This document shows positions 45,656 to 57,299 of a stretch of 64,000 nucleotides of DNA, piece after piece (positions within the stretch are counted from its first letter, which is position 1; each line of letters begins with the position of its first letter). The translations under genes and the position numbers were made by a program. Under the pieces are notes generated by a model. The model ran no database searches. It was not told the DNA's origin and worked only from the letters and a program-made list of their open reading frames with translations. This stretch comes from Inia geoffrensis (lineage: Eukaryota > Chordata > Mammalia > Artiodactyla > Iniidae). Location: the NCBI GenBank assembly GCA_036417435.1, contig CM070907.1, positions 60,372,001 to 60,436,000 of the forward strand, given 5' to 3'.

Positions 45656-46819
45656 GACAGATATAAAATGCAATGTATAGAGTAAGCACAGGATGCTATG
45701 AGAACAGGAAAGACAGATAATAGAAAGGTGGGGAGAAAGACTCAAAGTATAGTTTTCAAAATGTTAAAAATATAATTCTCATTAAAATACTTAAAAATTG
45801 GGTGCCATAATTTTAATTAACTCACAAGTAAGGGAAAGAGTAGGATAACAAAACCAGTTCAAAATCAGTGAAAAACATAGAATCCTAAAATAAGACTGCT
45901 AAGTTAATGTTCTACAGGGCAATAAAACCATAACAAAGTTTTATCAGATGATTCTTAGACAAATTTATTGGATAATGTTTTTTAGTATGACACTGAAAAG
46001 GCATAGAATTACCTTTTTGCGGTATTTCCGTGTTTTAGACACTTTCTCAACAAAGGTTTCTTTGAGATAATATTGCACCTGTTACCTGAAGACTGAGCAG
46101 AAGTTGGCCAGTAGGAATGGCAAAGGGAAAGGTGACAAGTGTTCCAGGGAATAGGGAAAGTACAGAGACCTGCTTCGCTTCAATCACCCACAACCCTTGT
46201 CAGACCCTGGGCTTGATCCAAATGTGAAAATGTTTCAGTTCTGAAATATTAAACCTTAATATCTCACTTTTTGATGACAACTTCCAATTTTTCCAACTTT
46301 TTAGTTTACCTCTTCTTTTTTTTTTTTTTTTTCTTACATAGGCTTTTCCACCTCATAGAGGCCTCTGGTTCCTTGATTCTTCCATGCTATCCCAGGCTAC
46401 CAGCCTCAGCCCCATCTAAACTTCATGGCTTGACTCTCTGCCCTACTCTTTTTTGATATTCTCGATTCTGTTACAGCCTGTTATACTGCTATTTTTCCAT
46501 TGAAGAAATGAATTTACTTGCTTAAATCTATTGGCGGAACAAGTAAGCTAATATTTAAATGGAGGTTTGAATTATTTATGCTTAAATAATTAACTGTAAT
46601 TTGAAAGGGAAATGGAGGTAGAGTCTTACGTTTTTCTAGACAACAATGCCATCTGTTTCAAGAGCCCTGTTAGTCTAAATTGAGAAAATAAGCTTTTCTT
46701 AAAGTTATTTCTGGGAATTTCCAGTGTGTGAGATGTATACACAGACACAAGTCTCCATAGATCTTTTACTACCTACTGCATGGGTCAGTCTATGAACAAT
46801 ATTTTCATAGTCATAAAAG
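45656..46819. other. No gene or named repeat recognised
   Basis: Unique AT-rich DNA with a poly-T run at ~46316-46332. Confidence 0.35.
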
Positions 46820-47465
46820 GACTGAAAATTAATTTCACTAAGAAATTATACATAAAGTCCAAAAATAATATCTATAACTGCAAAAAACCTACAGCTAACA
46901 TCATATACTTAGCAGTAAACGACTGGATGTTTTCCCCTCTAAGATGAGGAAAAAGGGAATAATATCCACTCGCACCTCTTCTATTTAGTATTGCACTGGA
47001 GAGTCCAGATAAAGTAATTAGGCAAGAAAACAAAATAAAAAGCATCCAGACCTGAAAGCCAGAAATATATCTATTTGCTAACGACATGATCCTATATATA
47101 GAAAATCCTAAGGAATCCACATAAAAACTATTAGAGCTAATAAACTAGTTCAGCAAGTTTGCATGATACAAAATCAACATAAAATATCAGTTGTATTTCT
47201 ATACACTAGAAACGAACAATTCAAAAGTAAAATCAAGAGAACAATTCTGTTTACAATAGCATCAAAAAGAATAGAATACTTAGGAATAAATTTGACAAAA
47301 GTACAAAACCTATGCTCTGAAAATTACAAAGCATTGTTGAAAGAAATTTAAGAAGGTCTAAATAAATGGAAGATATGCTATGTTCACAGATCAGAAGACA
47401 GTATTAAGATGGCAATACTAACTAACTCACTCTACAGATGCAATACCATCACTATCAAAATTTCA
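46820..47465 (+). repeat. Internal L1 ORF2 fragment
   Basis: 'aacatcatatacttagcagt', 'gaataatatccactcgcacc', 'agcaagtttgcatgatacaa', 'acttaggaataaatttgaca' and 'ttcacagatcagaagacagt' are ORF2 DNA from after the reverse-transcriptase core. Neither 5' nor 3' end of the L1 is present. It stops abruptly at ~47465. Confidence 0.8.
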
Positions 47466-47639
47466 GCTGACACGAAAGGGAGCTGAACACAGGGAGGCAG
47501 TCCCTTCTCCTCTCTTCTCTCTTTCCAATTTCCCACCAGTGCCTCTCACTGGCACAACCTAACTGAGGGAAACCAGCTAGCAAGGAAATCTAGGAAAAGT
47601 AGTTTGCAGAGTCCCACCCCAGCATCACAGTACAGAATA

Positions 47640-49281
47640 TAGAATAGTGCACTTAGATCTAGGAGACAATAGGTAAGTAAAAAGAATGCACGATATACTC
47701 CTTTACTCAGCATCCAATCAAAGCTCTCTATGCATATTTAAATTTTCATACAACAGAAGTAACAGCCTCAGGCTGCCTCCTAACAAGATGCAACTAACAT
47801 TTATACAAAGGATGACATTCTCACCCAAAAAGGGGAGACAGAGTCCCAACAGCCACCATATCCATCTCTGGATGAAGTTAACTTCTGTTTTAGTTCAGTC
47901 AAAATTGCACCTGAATATTTTGAGCCTAAATAGTAAATTGTAAAGTTAATCCCAACAAACAATTCCATAAAAAATAAGAGAAAAGGAGGGAGGCAAAATA
48001 GTTAACATATACTAAAATACACATAAAATCAAAGACTGAAATAATATCTGCTATAATTCTCATTTCTATAAATGATCACAATGCTCTAGTTGAGGTTTAC
48101 ACTTTTTTTATTCCACTAACTTTCCATGTTCCTCTTTCCTTCATCCATTACCTCAGTTGATTAAGGTTCATAATCTTGTGGAACGACCCAAATCTTCATT
48201 CTTAAAGGGTCTGAAGCTTTAGCAGTCTTACCTTTATTGGGTCACTATAGTACACCTGGAGAATCCCCTAGTTTCCAGACATTGTTCTCTTTTCCCCATT
48301 GTGCAGCAGCAACCCAATTTTCCCTTGGAAATTAGAATCAATCACCTCAGCCCTGGCAGTCACACCCTTCTTTGTATGTTAGGTCAATAACATGAGGAGC
48401 CCAAAAGAGCCAGGTGACAGTCTCAACTTCCAATTCAATGGAACCATTGCATGTTTCCTGATGAAGGCATACTTTCTTTGAGTATTATTACTTTTTAAAT
48501 CAGCAATAGCCAAATACATAAATATGTGAAGAAAAGATTCTGAAATTTTGGGGGTGATGAAAGGAGCAACTCCCACTTTAACCCCTTGATTTCCAGGCCT
48601 GTGTATTCTAGCTATGAGATGAACAGCATCATATATTGGCCACTAGATTAGCATATATTGCAAATTGTAGGATAGCATCCAACCTCTAAAAGTGTTTTTT
48701 CCCAGCTGATATTCTACTCTCCTATAACACCAGCTTCCTCTGGATAATGAGATATGTGATTGCACAATAAAAACAATGATTCCCATGAGCTAGAGCCCTT
48801 AGCCTCACTCTTTTGCTGTAAATCATTATTTCCTTGGACAAAACGATGAAATGTGAGGTGCTATGGTGGAGAATAAGGCATTCTGTAAGTCCATAGATGA
48901 TGGAGCTGGCAGAAGCATTTGGGAAGGAAAGCAAATCTATACCCAGAATGACAATTCTAGTGAGAAAATTTGTTTAAAAAGAAAAGAAGAAAAGAAAATG
49001 TGTTCCCTCCGTGACGGAAGGGAAATTTTAATCAACCCCCTGGGTACAGTGTGAAGTAAGGGCCTCAGCATTCATGTTTACTGTTGGCAAGTTGGGCTTT
49101 CAGCTGTAGTGACAGGTAGGTCAGCCTTACAGATGGGGAGGCCCATGTTGTTAAACCCATGCACAACTTTGTGCAAGCAGAGTGGCTGGAGAAAAAAAAG
49201 ACTGACTTCTACAAAATTGCTCTTAAATGTGCTCCTAAAGCACACTTCTGGCTGGAGCCAGTAAAACATGTGGAACCACAT
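47640..49281 (-). mobile_element. ERVL-type endogenous retrovirus internal remnant
   Basis: A decayed fossil provirus segment, read on the minus strand. At its start (49281-49081) the end of an open frame shows an integrase zinc-finger remnant: a His-x3-His pair (~49173-49159) and a Cys at 49087-49089 whose partner Cys is replaced by Ser. Downstream at 48301-48345 is a V-I-D-x4-G dUTPase-type motif, consistent with the dUTPase that ERVL elements carry after integrase. Frames are broken by stops and shifts. No intact gene and no paired LTRs were identified; the left limit is approximate. Confidence 0.68.
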
Positions 49282-49299
49282 GTAGACCAGGCTAGAATT

Positions 49300-49440
49300 T
49301 TTTTAATGGTAACAGAGAATTCCCCATGAAGCCATGGGTATGGGTCATTGAGATCACACCACTAGTACACAGTGAAGCTAGCATTTAAATCTGGTTCTGA
49401 CTGACACCTAAATCTATCCTCTTTCTACTATACCTCCATT
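49300..49440 (+). repeat. MIR fragment
   Basis: 'acagtgaagctagcatttaa', 'atctggttctgactgacacc' and 'tttctactatacctcc' are the MIR 3' half. Confidence 0.55.
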
Positions 49441-49672
49441 GCTTTACAGCAAATTAATGACAACTACGTGAATCTTTCTCTCAAATTGCTTTGTTACAAA
49501 CTGAGGTTTTTATTAGGTCTAGCTCTTTGATAAGCCCTAAACTGAGGAAAGATTTACAAAATCATATACATCTGTGCTTATGAACATCAGAACCAATTTC
49601 ACTACAGAGTGTGGGCTTCCAAAAATTTCTCTGGAACAAGCTGCATCCTGATTAACCCCAGATGAAGCACTT

Positions 49673-49875
49673 TTTTTTTTTTTCCTTCCATACACGGGCC
49701 TCTCACTGCTGTGGCCTCTCCTGTTGCTGAGCACAGGTTCCGGATGCGCAGGCTCAGCGGCCATGGCTCACGGGCCCAGCTGCTCCGCGGCATGTGGGAT
49801 CTTCCCGGACCAGGGCACGAACCCGTGTCCCCTGCATTGGCAGGCGGACTCTCAACCACTGCGCCACCAGGGAAG
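49673..49875 (-). mobile_element. CHR-2-like cetacean SINE
   Basis: Complete short form. Duplication ccccagatgaagcactt (49656-49672) versus ccccagatgaagctctt (49876-49892). Confidence 0.94.
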
Positions 49876-49892
49876 CCCCAGATGAAGCTCTT

Positions 49893-50519
49893 CTATATCA
49901 TGCGGGGAAGATTTGAAGGGTCAGTTTGGGAAATGGATGACTTATCTGAACATTTGGGTCTTGTAAGCCCCTTTAAACTAGGCTCACTCACTTACTGACT
50001 TGAGACTTTTTTCCAAAGCGCCTATGTGTGATAACTCCCCCAAGTTGTGTCCCAGTAAGAAATTAAGCCTTGTTAATGGGAAAGGACTATCACCCACTTC
50101 TATTTTGATGCAAATTGTCCCAGCAGAATAAAAAAGGGGACAGTGAAAGTGATGACACTGATCTAATTATCTGCAGGCCAATATCACCAAGTTTTTGAAA
50201 GGAACACACAGAATGGCCTGACACAGACACACAAAACAGCCAGGAAACAATCAGGACCTTAGCAACAAGGCAAAAACTGGCTCCTCTCTGCATAAAGAGC
50301 TGTTTTATGAGCATTTCTTGTTACTTTGCATTAAGTCCCACAACCTCCCCCAAAGAAGGTTGCAGTCCATTTTTAACTGATGCCCCATTGCCCTATAATC
50401 ATTGACATGCACCATTCCACCAACTTCTGCTTTCCAGGCCTATTGTCCACAGACCAGTTTCAAGCCCTGATTTTATAGAAAATGTAACACATAAGAATAA
50501 GACTTCAGTGGATACAGAG
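49893..50519. other. No gene or named repeat recognised
   Basis: Unique DNA with short ORFs only. Confidence 0.35.
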
Positions 50520-51100
50520 CCCCAGCATCCAAACAGTGTGGTACTTCACAAACTGTTTCTCATGTTATCCTATTAGTTACAAAGAGAAGCCAATGTTAAA
50601 ATCTCCATGTTTAAATTGAGGAAAAAGAAATCCAAAGAGATGAGGCCACTTGACAAAATGTTCAAAGCCAGCAAGTAGAAAGAAGGAGGCCCAAGTCTAA
50701 GATTCTTCATACGACACCACACTGCAGCTGTGTTATTAAGATATTGACATAAAGAGGAAATGAGAGGTATACCCTAAAAATGACCTTCAATGAAATTTAG
50801 CAAATGGTTCCCTGCTTTGCACTTTAGTTTCCTGAATCCAGCCTACTTTACCTGGGTTCCAAGGCCCTACAAACCTTTGCTAAGAGGCGTCTTCTCTCAG
50901 CCCTGGCCCTGCCTGAGTCCAGATCCATCCACTGCTCCAAGACCTAACATTAGGGTTCCACACGCTCTAGCACAGGCAGTGTAGGATAGGCAATTATCAT
51001 AGACTTTGGAGTCAGGCAAACAGACCTGGGTTTGAATCCCATTCTATGAGCTGGGCAAGTTATTTCAGCTCTATAAAATTCTATTTTCTTACTTGCTTAT
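50520..51100 (+). repeat. Two MIR fragments
   Basis: ~50520-50730 ('ctcatgttatcctattagtt', 'tttaaattgaggaaaaagaa') and ~50985-51100 ('cttggagtcaggc'-like, then 'acctgggtttgaatcccatt'). The DNA between them is unassigned. Confidence 0.55.
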
Positions 51101-51369
51101 GGAGAACAATACTATGTATCTTGTGATGAATCAGCACACGATGATTGTTCAACTAAGGGTAGGTGTATCCAAGGTCATACTCTCATTTATATTTAATCAA
51201 AATTCTTCCTACTGTTATTGAAGGATAACTGCATTCAAATTAAGTGGTGATAAATTGCCTTACTACCTAAAAAGCTAACACTATTTAAGGAGTGAATAAA
51301 TAATTAAATGAATGACTACATAATTGAATGAATCAATCAAGCCATTGGATATAACTGGTATAATTGAAT

Positions 51370-51490
51370 CAATTTAATTAAACAAAGACATATTAAATAC
51401 TATTATGTCCTAGGTACTGTGCTAAGTTCAAAATATATAATGGTGAGTAAGATGGGATCTTTGCTCTCATAGATCTTAACAGTCTAACAA
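51370..51490 (-). repeat. L2 fragment
   Basis: 'tattatgtcctaggtactgt', 'aaaatatataatggtgagta', 'tctcatagatcttaacagtc' are reversed L2 3' DNA. Confidence 0.6.
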
Positions 51491-53720
51491 TTACTCTCTC
51501 CTTTGGTTTTTGTTATGAAATCTATTAAAACATTCAACAAACTATTGGAACTATTTGCTTTGGAAGATACCCCCTCCACTGGCCTATGAGCACCATGTAT
51601 ATAAAAGCTGGGTCTTGATCACCTGTCTCAGGTCCTGGTAACATTTAACAACTTTATGTACTAGCCCAGTTTTCCATTCCTGACAGATTTTGCCATCTCC
51701 TCTGGACTTTCCTTAATTGTGCACATTCCTGTTGCTCTTCCCTGACAAAAATATTCAGACAGGAGGCTGCCCTAGGATTTATTCCTCAAGATAGGATGGG
51801 AATGGGGTCTTTGGCAGGGAAACACTTTTAGGCCCAGTTGCAATGTATGGATCCAGAAAGTGAAGTTAAATAAACTATATATATATATTAAAATAAAATG
51901 ATGACTTTGTGATGGAAAATGAGTCCAAAATAGTATGTCAACTAAAGAGAGCCAAGGGATCAATGAGAGACAAACTGGGCACCAAGGAGCAAGGAACTGG
52001 GTTGGAGGAAGTTCGTGATGACGCCCAAATTACCTCTGGAGACCGGAAGCCAATACTGCTGCTCCTTTTGTATCCTCCCACCGTGAATTTGAGTAAGTGG
52101 CCCAGGATAGTTAAAGAAACAGAACAACGTGGACACTGTTAATCTGTGGCACTTCAAACCTACCCCAGGGACCAAAGAAAATTTGGACCAAGCCTGAGAA
52201 AACTTGAGTGACCACCCTTTTCCTGACAGGAAAATTAGCTCTACCTTCAGAGACTTGGGGCTTGACTTAAAAAATAAATTCAATCAGCTGTCAGACACCT
52301 GTACAAACAGGATGCACCAGGGCTCCTTCACCTTCTTTCTAGTGTCACAGATTGGGGGAGGACAGATAACAAGGGCTAACAATGATTTGTACTTACTTAT
52401 GCAATGGGTGGAGAACAGGAAGCCTGAATGCAACTGCCTCACCCCGGTCAGGGCTTGTAGCTGGGGATCGTGAACATCTGAGAGCATGTAGTTTTCAACT
52501 GTTTCACAGAGGAACCCTTTGGAGTACATTGTGCCCCGTAGGTCATTTCATAAAGCTCCTATGGGTAGAGTGAGGCTATGAGGTCTGGAAGGCTACTGCT
52601 CAGTCCCCTCCTTATCCCATGCAGTTGGTAGGGGTGAAAGGAAGGGAGAGAGAGCTGGAGAAACGATAAGGATGCTGTGGCTCCTAAAGAGAAACTCACA
52701 ACGCAGCAGAGCACTGGGGATTTCATATTCTTTCAGGGTTTTATACGCCAAAACAATGGTGAATGAGAATGGTCAGGAATGAATAATAACTGGCCAAGAG
52801 CCTTGTTAACCATGGTGATTATCTCCCAGCCAAAGTCAACAGGCAGCAGACTGATAAGAGACACATCAGTTCTTCTGTTCACAATTCATTTAGAGCTTTT
52901 TTTTTTTAATGTGGAAGCCAAATAATTCAGACTTCCAATCTAGGTCTCTGGTCAGCAAGAAAGCATTCTCCCTTATCCCTCACCCTCTCTGATGCTTCAG
53001 AACCAGGGAGGAAAAGGCACCAAACCAGCTGGTCAGAAAGGTCTGCATACAGGCAGGAGCTGCCTTCAAAGGATCTGGAAGCAGAGCCCTGTGCAACTGT
53101 ATCTGCCTGTGGCCAAGCATCTTCGGAGGCCCCCTCTCCCGCCTCACCCCAGCTCTGGGCAGCAGCTTCTCTGCTGCAGTGGTTACCAACCCTCAGACTA
53201 CAGAAAGGGAAATAAATGGTTGCCATTTATCACCTGTCAGATATTCAGCCACCATTAGTCCTGAACGGCAAAGCCAGACACAAAAAGGCAACTATCAGTC
53301 TCTTGCGTGTATCTTGATGTCTTGGGGGTAAATGCTCAGGCTTTTGGCTTTCTCCTCCTACTTGTAATCCACCCCAGGAATGGTATTTGGATCTGTGAGG
53401 AGGGGGTTACACAGGTCCAGGGCAGCTGGGGAGGAAGTCCCTCTTATCTCTTTAGGAAGTTCCTTATGCATCACCCTCATGTCTGGTCCCTAGACTGGTA
53501 CACACAGAGGTGTTGTTGATGCCATCAGATCTTTGGGGATATCATATCAGTGTCTGCTGCTATTAAAGTTCAAACTATTGTCATTTGCCCGTGGTTGCAA
53601 AATTTCTATTGCTATCTGCCCTATTGTTTAGTCCACCAAGCTTCTCAGCACATATCAGCCCCGTCACCAACCCAAGCAGAAACTTTTAAATTCCTTGTGT
53701 TCTTTACAAGCCAAGGGAAA
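51491..53720. other. No gene or named repeat recognised (~2.2 kb)
   Basis: Mostly unique DNA with many short overlapping ORFs (e.g. 52927-53226 minus, 52992-53258 plus) in conflicting frames and with no recognised protein. A poly-T run at 52898-52908. Confidence 0.35.
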
Positions 53721-53735
53721 CAGCAGTGTTATCTT

Positions 53736-53943
53736 TTTTTTTTCTTTTTTTGCGGTACGCGGGCCTCTCACTGCTGTGGCCTCTCCCATTGCTGAGCACA
53801 GGCTCCGGACGCACAGGCTCAGCGGCCATGGCCCACGGGCCCAGCCACTCCGCGGCATGTGGGATCCTCCCAGACCGGGGCACGAACCCGTGTCCCCTGC
53901 ATTGGCAGGCGGACTCTCAACCACTGTGCCACCAGGGAAGCCC
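53736..53943 (-). mobile_element. CHR-2-like cetacean SINE
   Basis: Complete short form. Duplication cagcagtgttatctt (53721-53735) versus cagcagtgctatctt (53944-53958). Confidence 0.94.
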
Positions 53944-53958
53944 CAGCAGTGCTATCTT

Positions 53959-54515
53959 ACACCATCTATCTACACCAATTCTCAGGTACAGTTACACTGT
54001 ATACAGTTCCTGACTCTGGTTAGGTTTAGTACTAACCCAAATGCACAACTTCTCCTAGAGACTTGAAGCATCCCTAGGCCCTGCACCCAGGCCACTAGTT
54101 CCAATGCTTACCGTTCCCTCATACCTATCTGAAGACTTCTGTGGTACACGTACACACTCATACACATAAATGTGACATACACACACCTCAAGCTTGTACC
54201 TTAAAGGAGGGGAGGCATGATGAGGACTCCAGTGTCTATCTTACTCTACCTCTTCCATGGTCTCTCTTCTTCCAACATTAACAATGCTAAGACAGGTGGA
54301 ATTTCTTCAGTCTCATGAGTCAGAGCCTTTCCCTGTGTACTCTGACTGTTCCCTGGACTATGATTTATAGTAGCTATTTAAATTATGTTATAAATTATTA
54401 ATTTGTTGCAAAATCAATTTAGTGGGTCAAAACTAGCATTTTTATAAATGAAATAAAATAGAATTGAACAGAATAGAAAATATTAGAGGGCATTCCCTGA
54501 AGTAAGAGTAATATT
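53959..54515. other. No gene or named repeat recognised
   Basis: Unique DNA; a short CA-rich patch near 54145-54185. Confidence 0.35.
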
Positions 54516-54531
54516 ATTTTCTGAAATTTTT

Positions 54532-55473
54532 TTGAAGTATAATTATTTACAATATTATATTGGTTTCAGGTGTATAACACAGTGATTCAATATTTTCATA
54601 CATTATGAAAAAATCACTACAATGAATCTGTTTACCATCTGTCACCATACAAAGTACTGATTATACATATTCCCTATGTTGTACATTAAATTCCCATGAC
54701 ATGTTTATTTTATAACTGGAAGTTTGTACTTCTTAATCCCCTTCACCTATTTCGCCCATCCCCATACCTCCTCCCTTCTGGCAACCACCAGTTTGTTCTT
54801 TGTATCTATGAGCCTGTTTCTGTTCTGTTCTGTTTGTTCATTTGTTTTGTTTTTTAGATTCCACATATAAGTGAAATCATACAGTGTTTGCCTGATTTAT
54901 TTCACTTTATATAATACCCTCTATGTCCATGCGTGTTGCTGCAAGACAAGATTTCATTCTTCCTGAGTAGTATTCCATTGTATATATACACCACATCTTC
55001 TTTATTCATTTATCTATTGATTGACACTTAGGTTGCTTTCATATATTGGCTACTGTAAATAATGCTGTAATAAACATAGGGGTGCATATATTTTTTCAGA
55101 TTTGTGTCTTCATTCTCTTCAGATATATACCCAGGAGTGGAATTGCTGAATCATACGGTAGTTCTAGTTTAAATTTTTTGAGGAACCTCCATACTGTTTT
55201 CCATAGTGGTTACACCAATTTACATTCCCACCAACAGTGCACAAGTGTTCCCTTTCCTCCATATCCTTGCTGATACTTGTTATTTCTTGTTTGTTGATAG
55301 TAGCCATTCTGACAGGTGTGAGGTGATATCTCATTGAGGTTTTGATTTGCATTTCCTTGATGATTAGTGATGCTGAGCATCTTTTCAGGTGCCTGTTAAT
55401 CATCTGTATGTCTTCTTTGGGAAAATGTCTATTCAGGTCCTCTGCTCATTTTTTAACTGTACTGTTCGTTTTT
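54532..55473 (-). mobile_element. L1 3' segment with target duplication
   Basis: Reverse L1 3'UTR and ORF2 end ('gtgcatatattttttcagat', 'atacccaggagtggaattgc', 'ttacattcccaccaacagtg'). Duplication attttctgaaattttt (54516-54531) versus atttcctgaaattttt (55474-55489). Confidence 0.88.
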
Positions 55474-55489
55474 ATTTCCTGAAATTTTT

Positions 55490-55777
55490 GTTTCAATTTT
55501 ACATGAATATAGGCATGTGTGTGTATGTTGGGTGATGATTTTAAAAATGCATTTCCTACCATGGATTGCTGTCAAAAAGTCTGAAAACCACGGCTAAAAT
55601 TAAATGTTCACGTTAGGAAATCTAAGCTTCACCTTTGATATATAAAGGTAGCTCAAGACCTTTAGAAGTCAATTTTTTCTTTCAAAAATGCCTGATTCTC
55701 AAAAATATTCTCCTCCTAAGGATTCACCAATGAATTCAGGTCTGAAACTGAAAGCTGAATAATAGACAATTTGTTCT
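55490..55777. other. No gene; separates two L1 pieces
   Basis: Unique AT-rich DNA between an L1 3' segment and an L1 5' segment. Confidence 0.35.
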
Positions 55778-56288
55778 AGGTGGCATCTGCCGTCCCAGTG
55801 CTTTTGCCCTGGGTCCCGGAATACGCGAGACCTTGGGTGCACCCTCCAAGAGTGGAGTCTCTGTTTCCCCAGCCCTGTGGGGTTCTTGCAATCAAGACCC
55901 ACTGGCCTTCAAAGCCAAATGCTCTGGGGGCTCTACCTCCCGATGCCGGAGCCCTAGGCTGGGGAGCCTTACGTGGGACTCAGAGCCCTAACTTCTGTGG
56001 GAGAACAACTGCAATATAATTTTTCTCGTTTGTGGGTCGCCCACCCAGTGGCATGGGACTGGATTATAGAATGAGTGTGTCCCTCCTACAGTTTCACTGT
56101 GGAGGGACAGTGAAACTATCCTTTATGTCCTAAACCTCTTTATGTATTTGGGTGTAGAATACCTTTTTTGGTAGGTTCCAGTCTTTTTAATCAATGGTTG
56201 TTTAGCAGTTAGTTGTGGTTTTGGTGTGCTTGTGAGAGGAGATGAGCCCAAGGTCCTTCTACTCTGCTATCTTGTCTCTCTGCCCTCC
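55778..56288 (-). mobile_element. Isolated L1 5'UTR (cetartiodactyl type)
   Basis: On the minus strand it begins 'gggagggcagagagacaaga' and continues 'gcagagtagaaggaccttgg', as in cetartiodactyl L1 5' ends. A GC-richer part follows ('gactccactcttggagggtg'). Only ~500 bp of 5'UTR is present; ORF1 and everything beyond is missing. Confidence 0.65.
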
Positions 56289-56722
56289 CAATGAAAGAGT
56301 CATTGAGTCACTGAGCAAGGAGCTACAAGGCAACAAGATTTATATTAAAATTCATCTGAATGTCCAAAAAGTATATTTTTAGAAAGGCATGTATACCACT
56401 AGCAGATCTGGCCCAAGGAACATATTAAGATTCAATGAACTGTTACTCCCTAGTGTTTTGCCAGACATCTCAAAATCAAAGATATCCTGGCTCAGTTATC
56501 CTATCACAAATGTTCTATTTTAATCTAGTGATTCTCTTCAGCCAAATTGAGTTATTCATTATTCCTAGAGTCAAATTTAGGGGCAGGCCAACCAGGCCAC
56601 TTCCCAAGACCCCAATTTATCTGGAGAGCTAAAGCAAGTCTATATTATATAATATCAACACAGATGGTTTTAAAAAGTGACAGCAACCCAGTTTCACCAG
56701 AAAAATCCACCAACAAAGTCAG
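56289..56722. other. No gene or named repeat recognised
   Basis: Unique AT-rich DNA. Confidence 0.35.
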
Positions 56723-56737
56723 AAGAAAGCCTCAGAG

Positions 56738-56926
56738 GGACTTCCCTGGCAGTCCAGTGGTTGCAACTTCACCTTCCAGTTCAGGGGGTGCGGGTTTGAT
56801 CCCTGGTCAGGGAGATAGGATCCCACATGTCTCATGACCAAAAAACCAAAACATAAAACAAGCAATATTGTAAAAAATTCAACAAAGACTTTAAAAATGG
56901 TCCGCATCAAAAAGAAAAAAAGCAAA
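56738..56926 (+). mobile_element. Short tRNA-derived SINE, artiodactyl type
   Basis: 'gacttccctggcagtccagt' head, 'gtttgatccctggtcaggga', and a tail with 'ggtccgcatcaaaaa'. Perfect 15-bp duplication aagaaagcctcagag at 56723-56737 and 56927-56941. Confidence 0.92.
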
Positions 56927-57299
56927 AGAAAGCCTCAGAGTACCTTGTGCTTTATAAATGAGAAGAGTGCTTTGGAGACTGGGTTGAAACAGACAAGACC
57001 GCCTCTCTCTGAATTCTGTGCTTCTGATGGGACCCTGACCTCCCCTTCCTTCCCCTGTCTAACACTCACAGCCTCACACCACTATCTGCCTTGAGGCCTT
57101 CAAGCTTAATCTCATATGCACTTTATACCTGTTTAAGTCAGACACCCTGTAGTCAGAGCATCCTCATCCTCTGGGCTCTCATCCCCCACTTGGCTCTCTA
57201 TATCCAATCTTCTGATGCCTTTGACTTCAGGAAATACCTGAGGAGACCCTTCCACTGTATCCCTCTGGAAGTCAGAGCAGTCATCAGCAAATCCTATAT

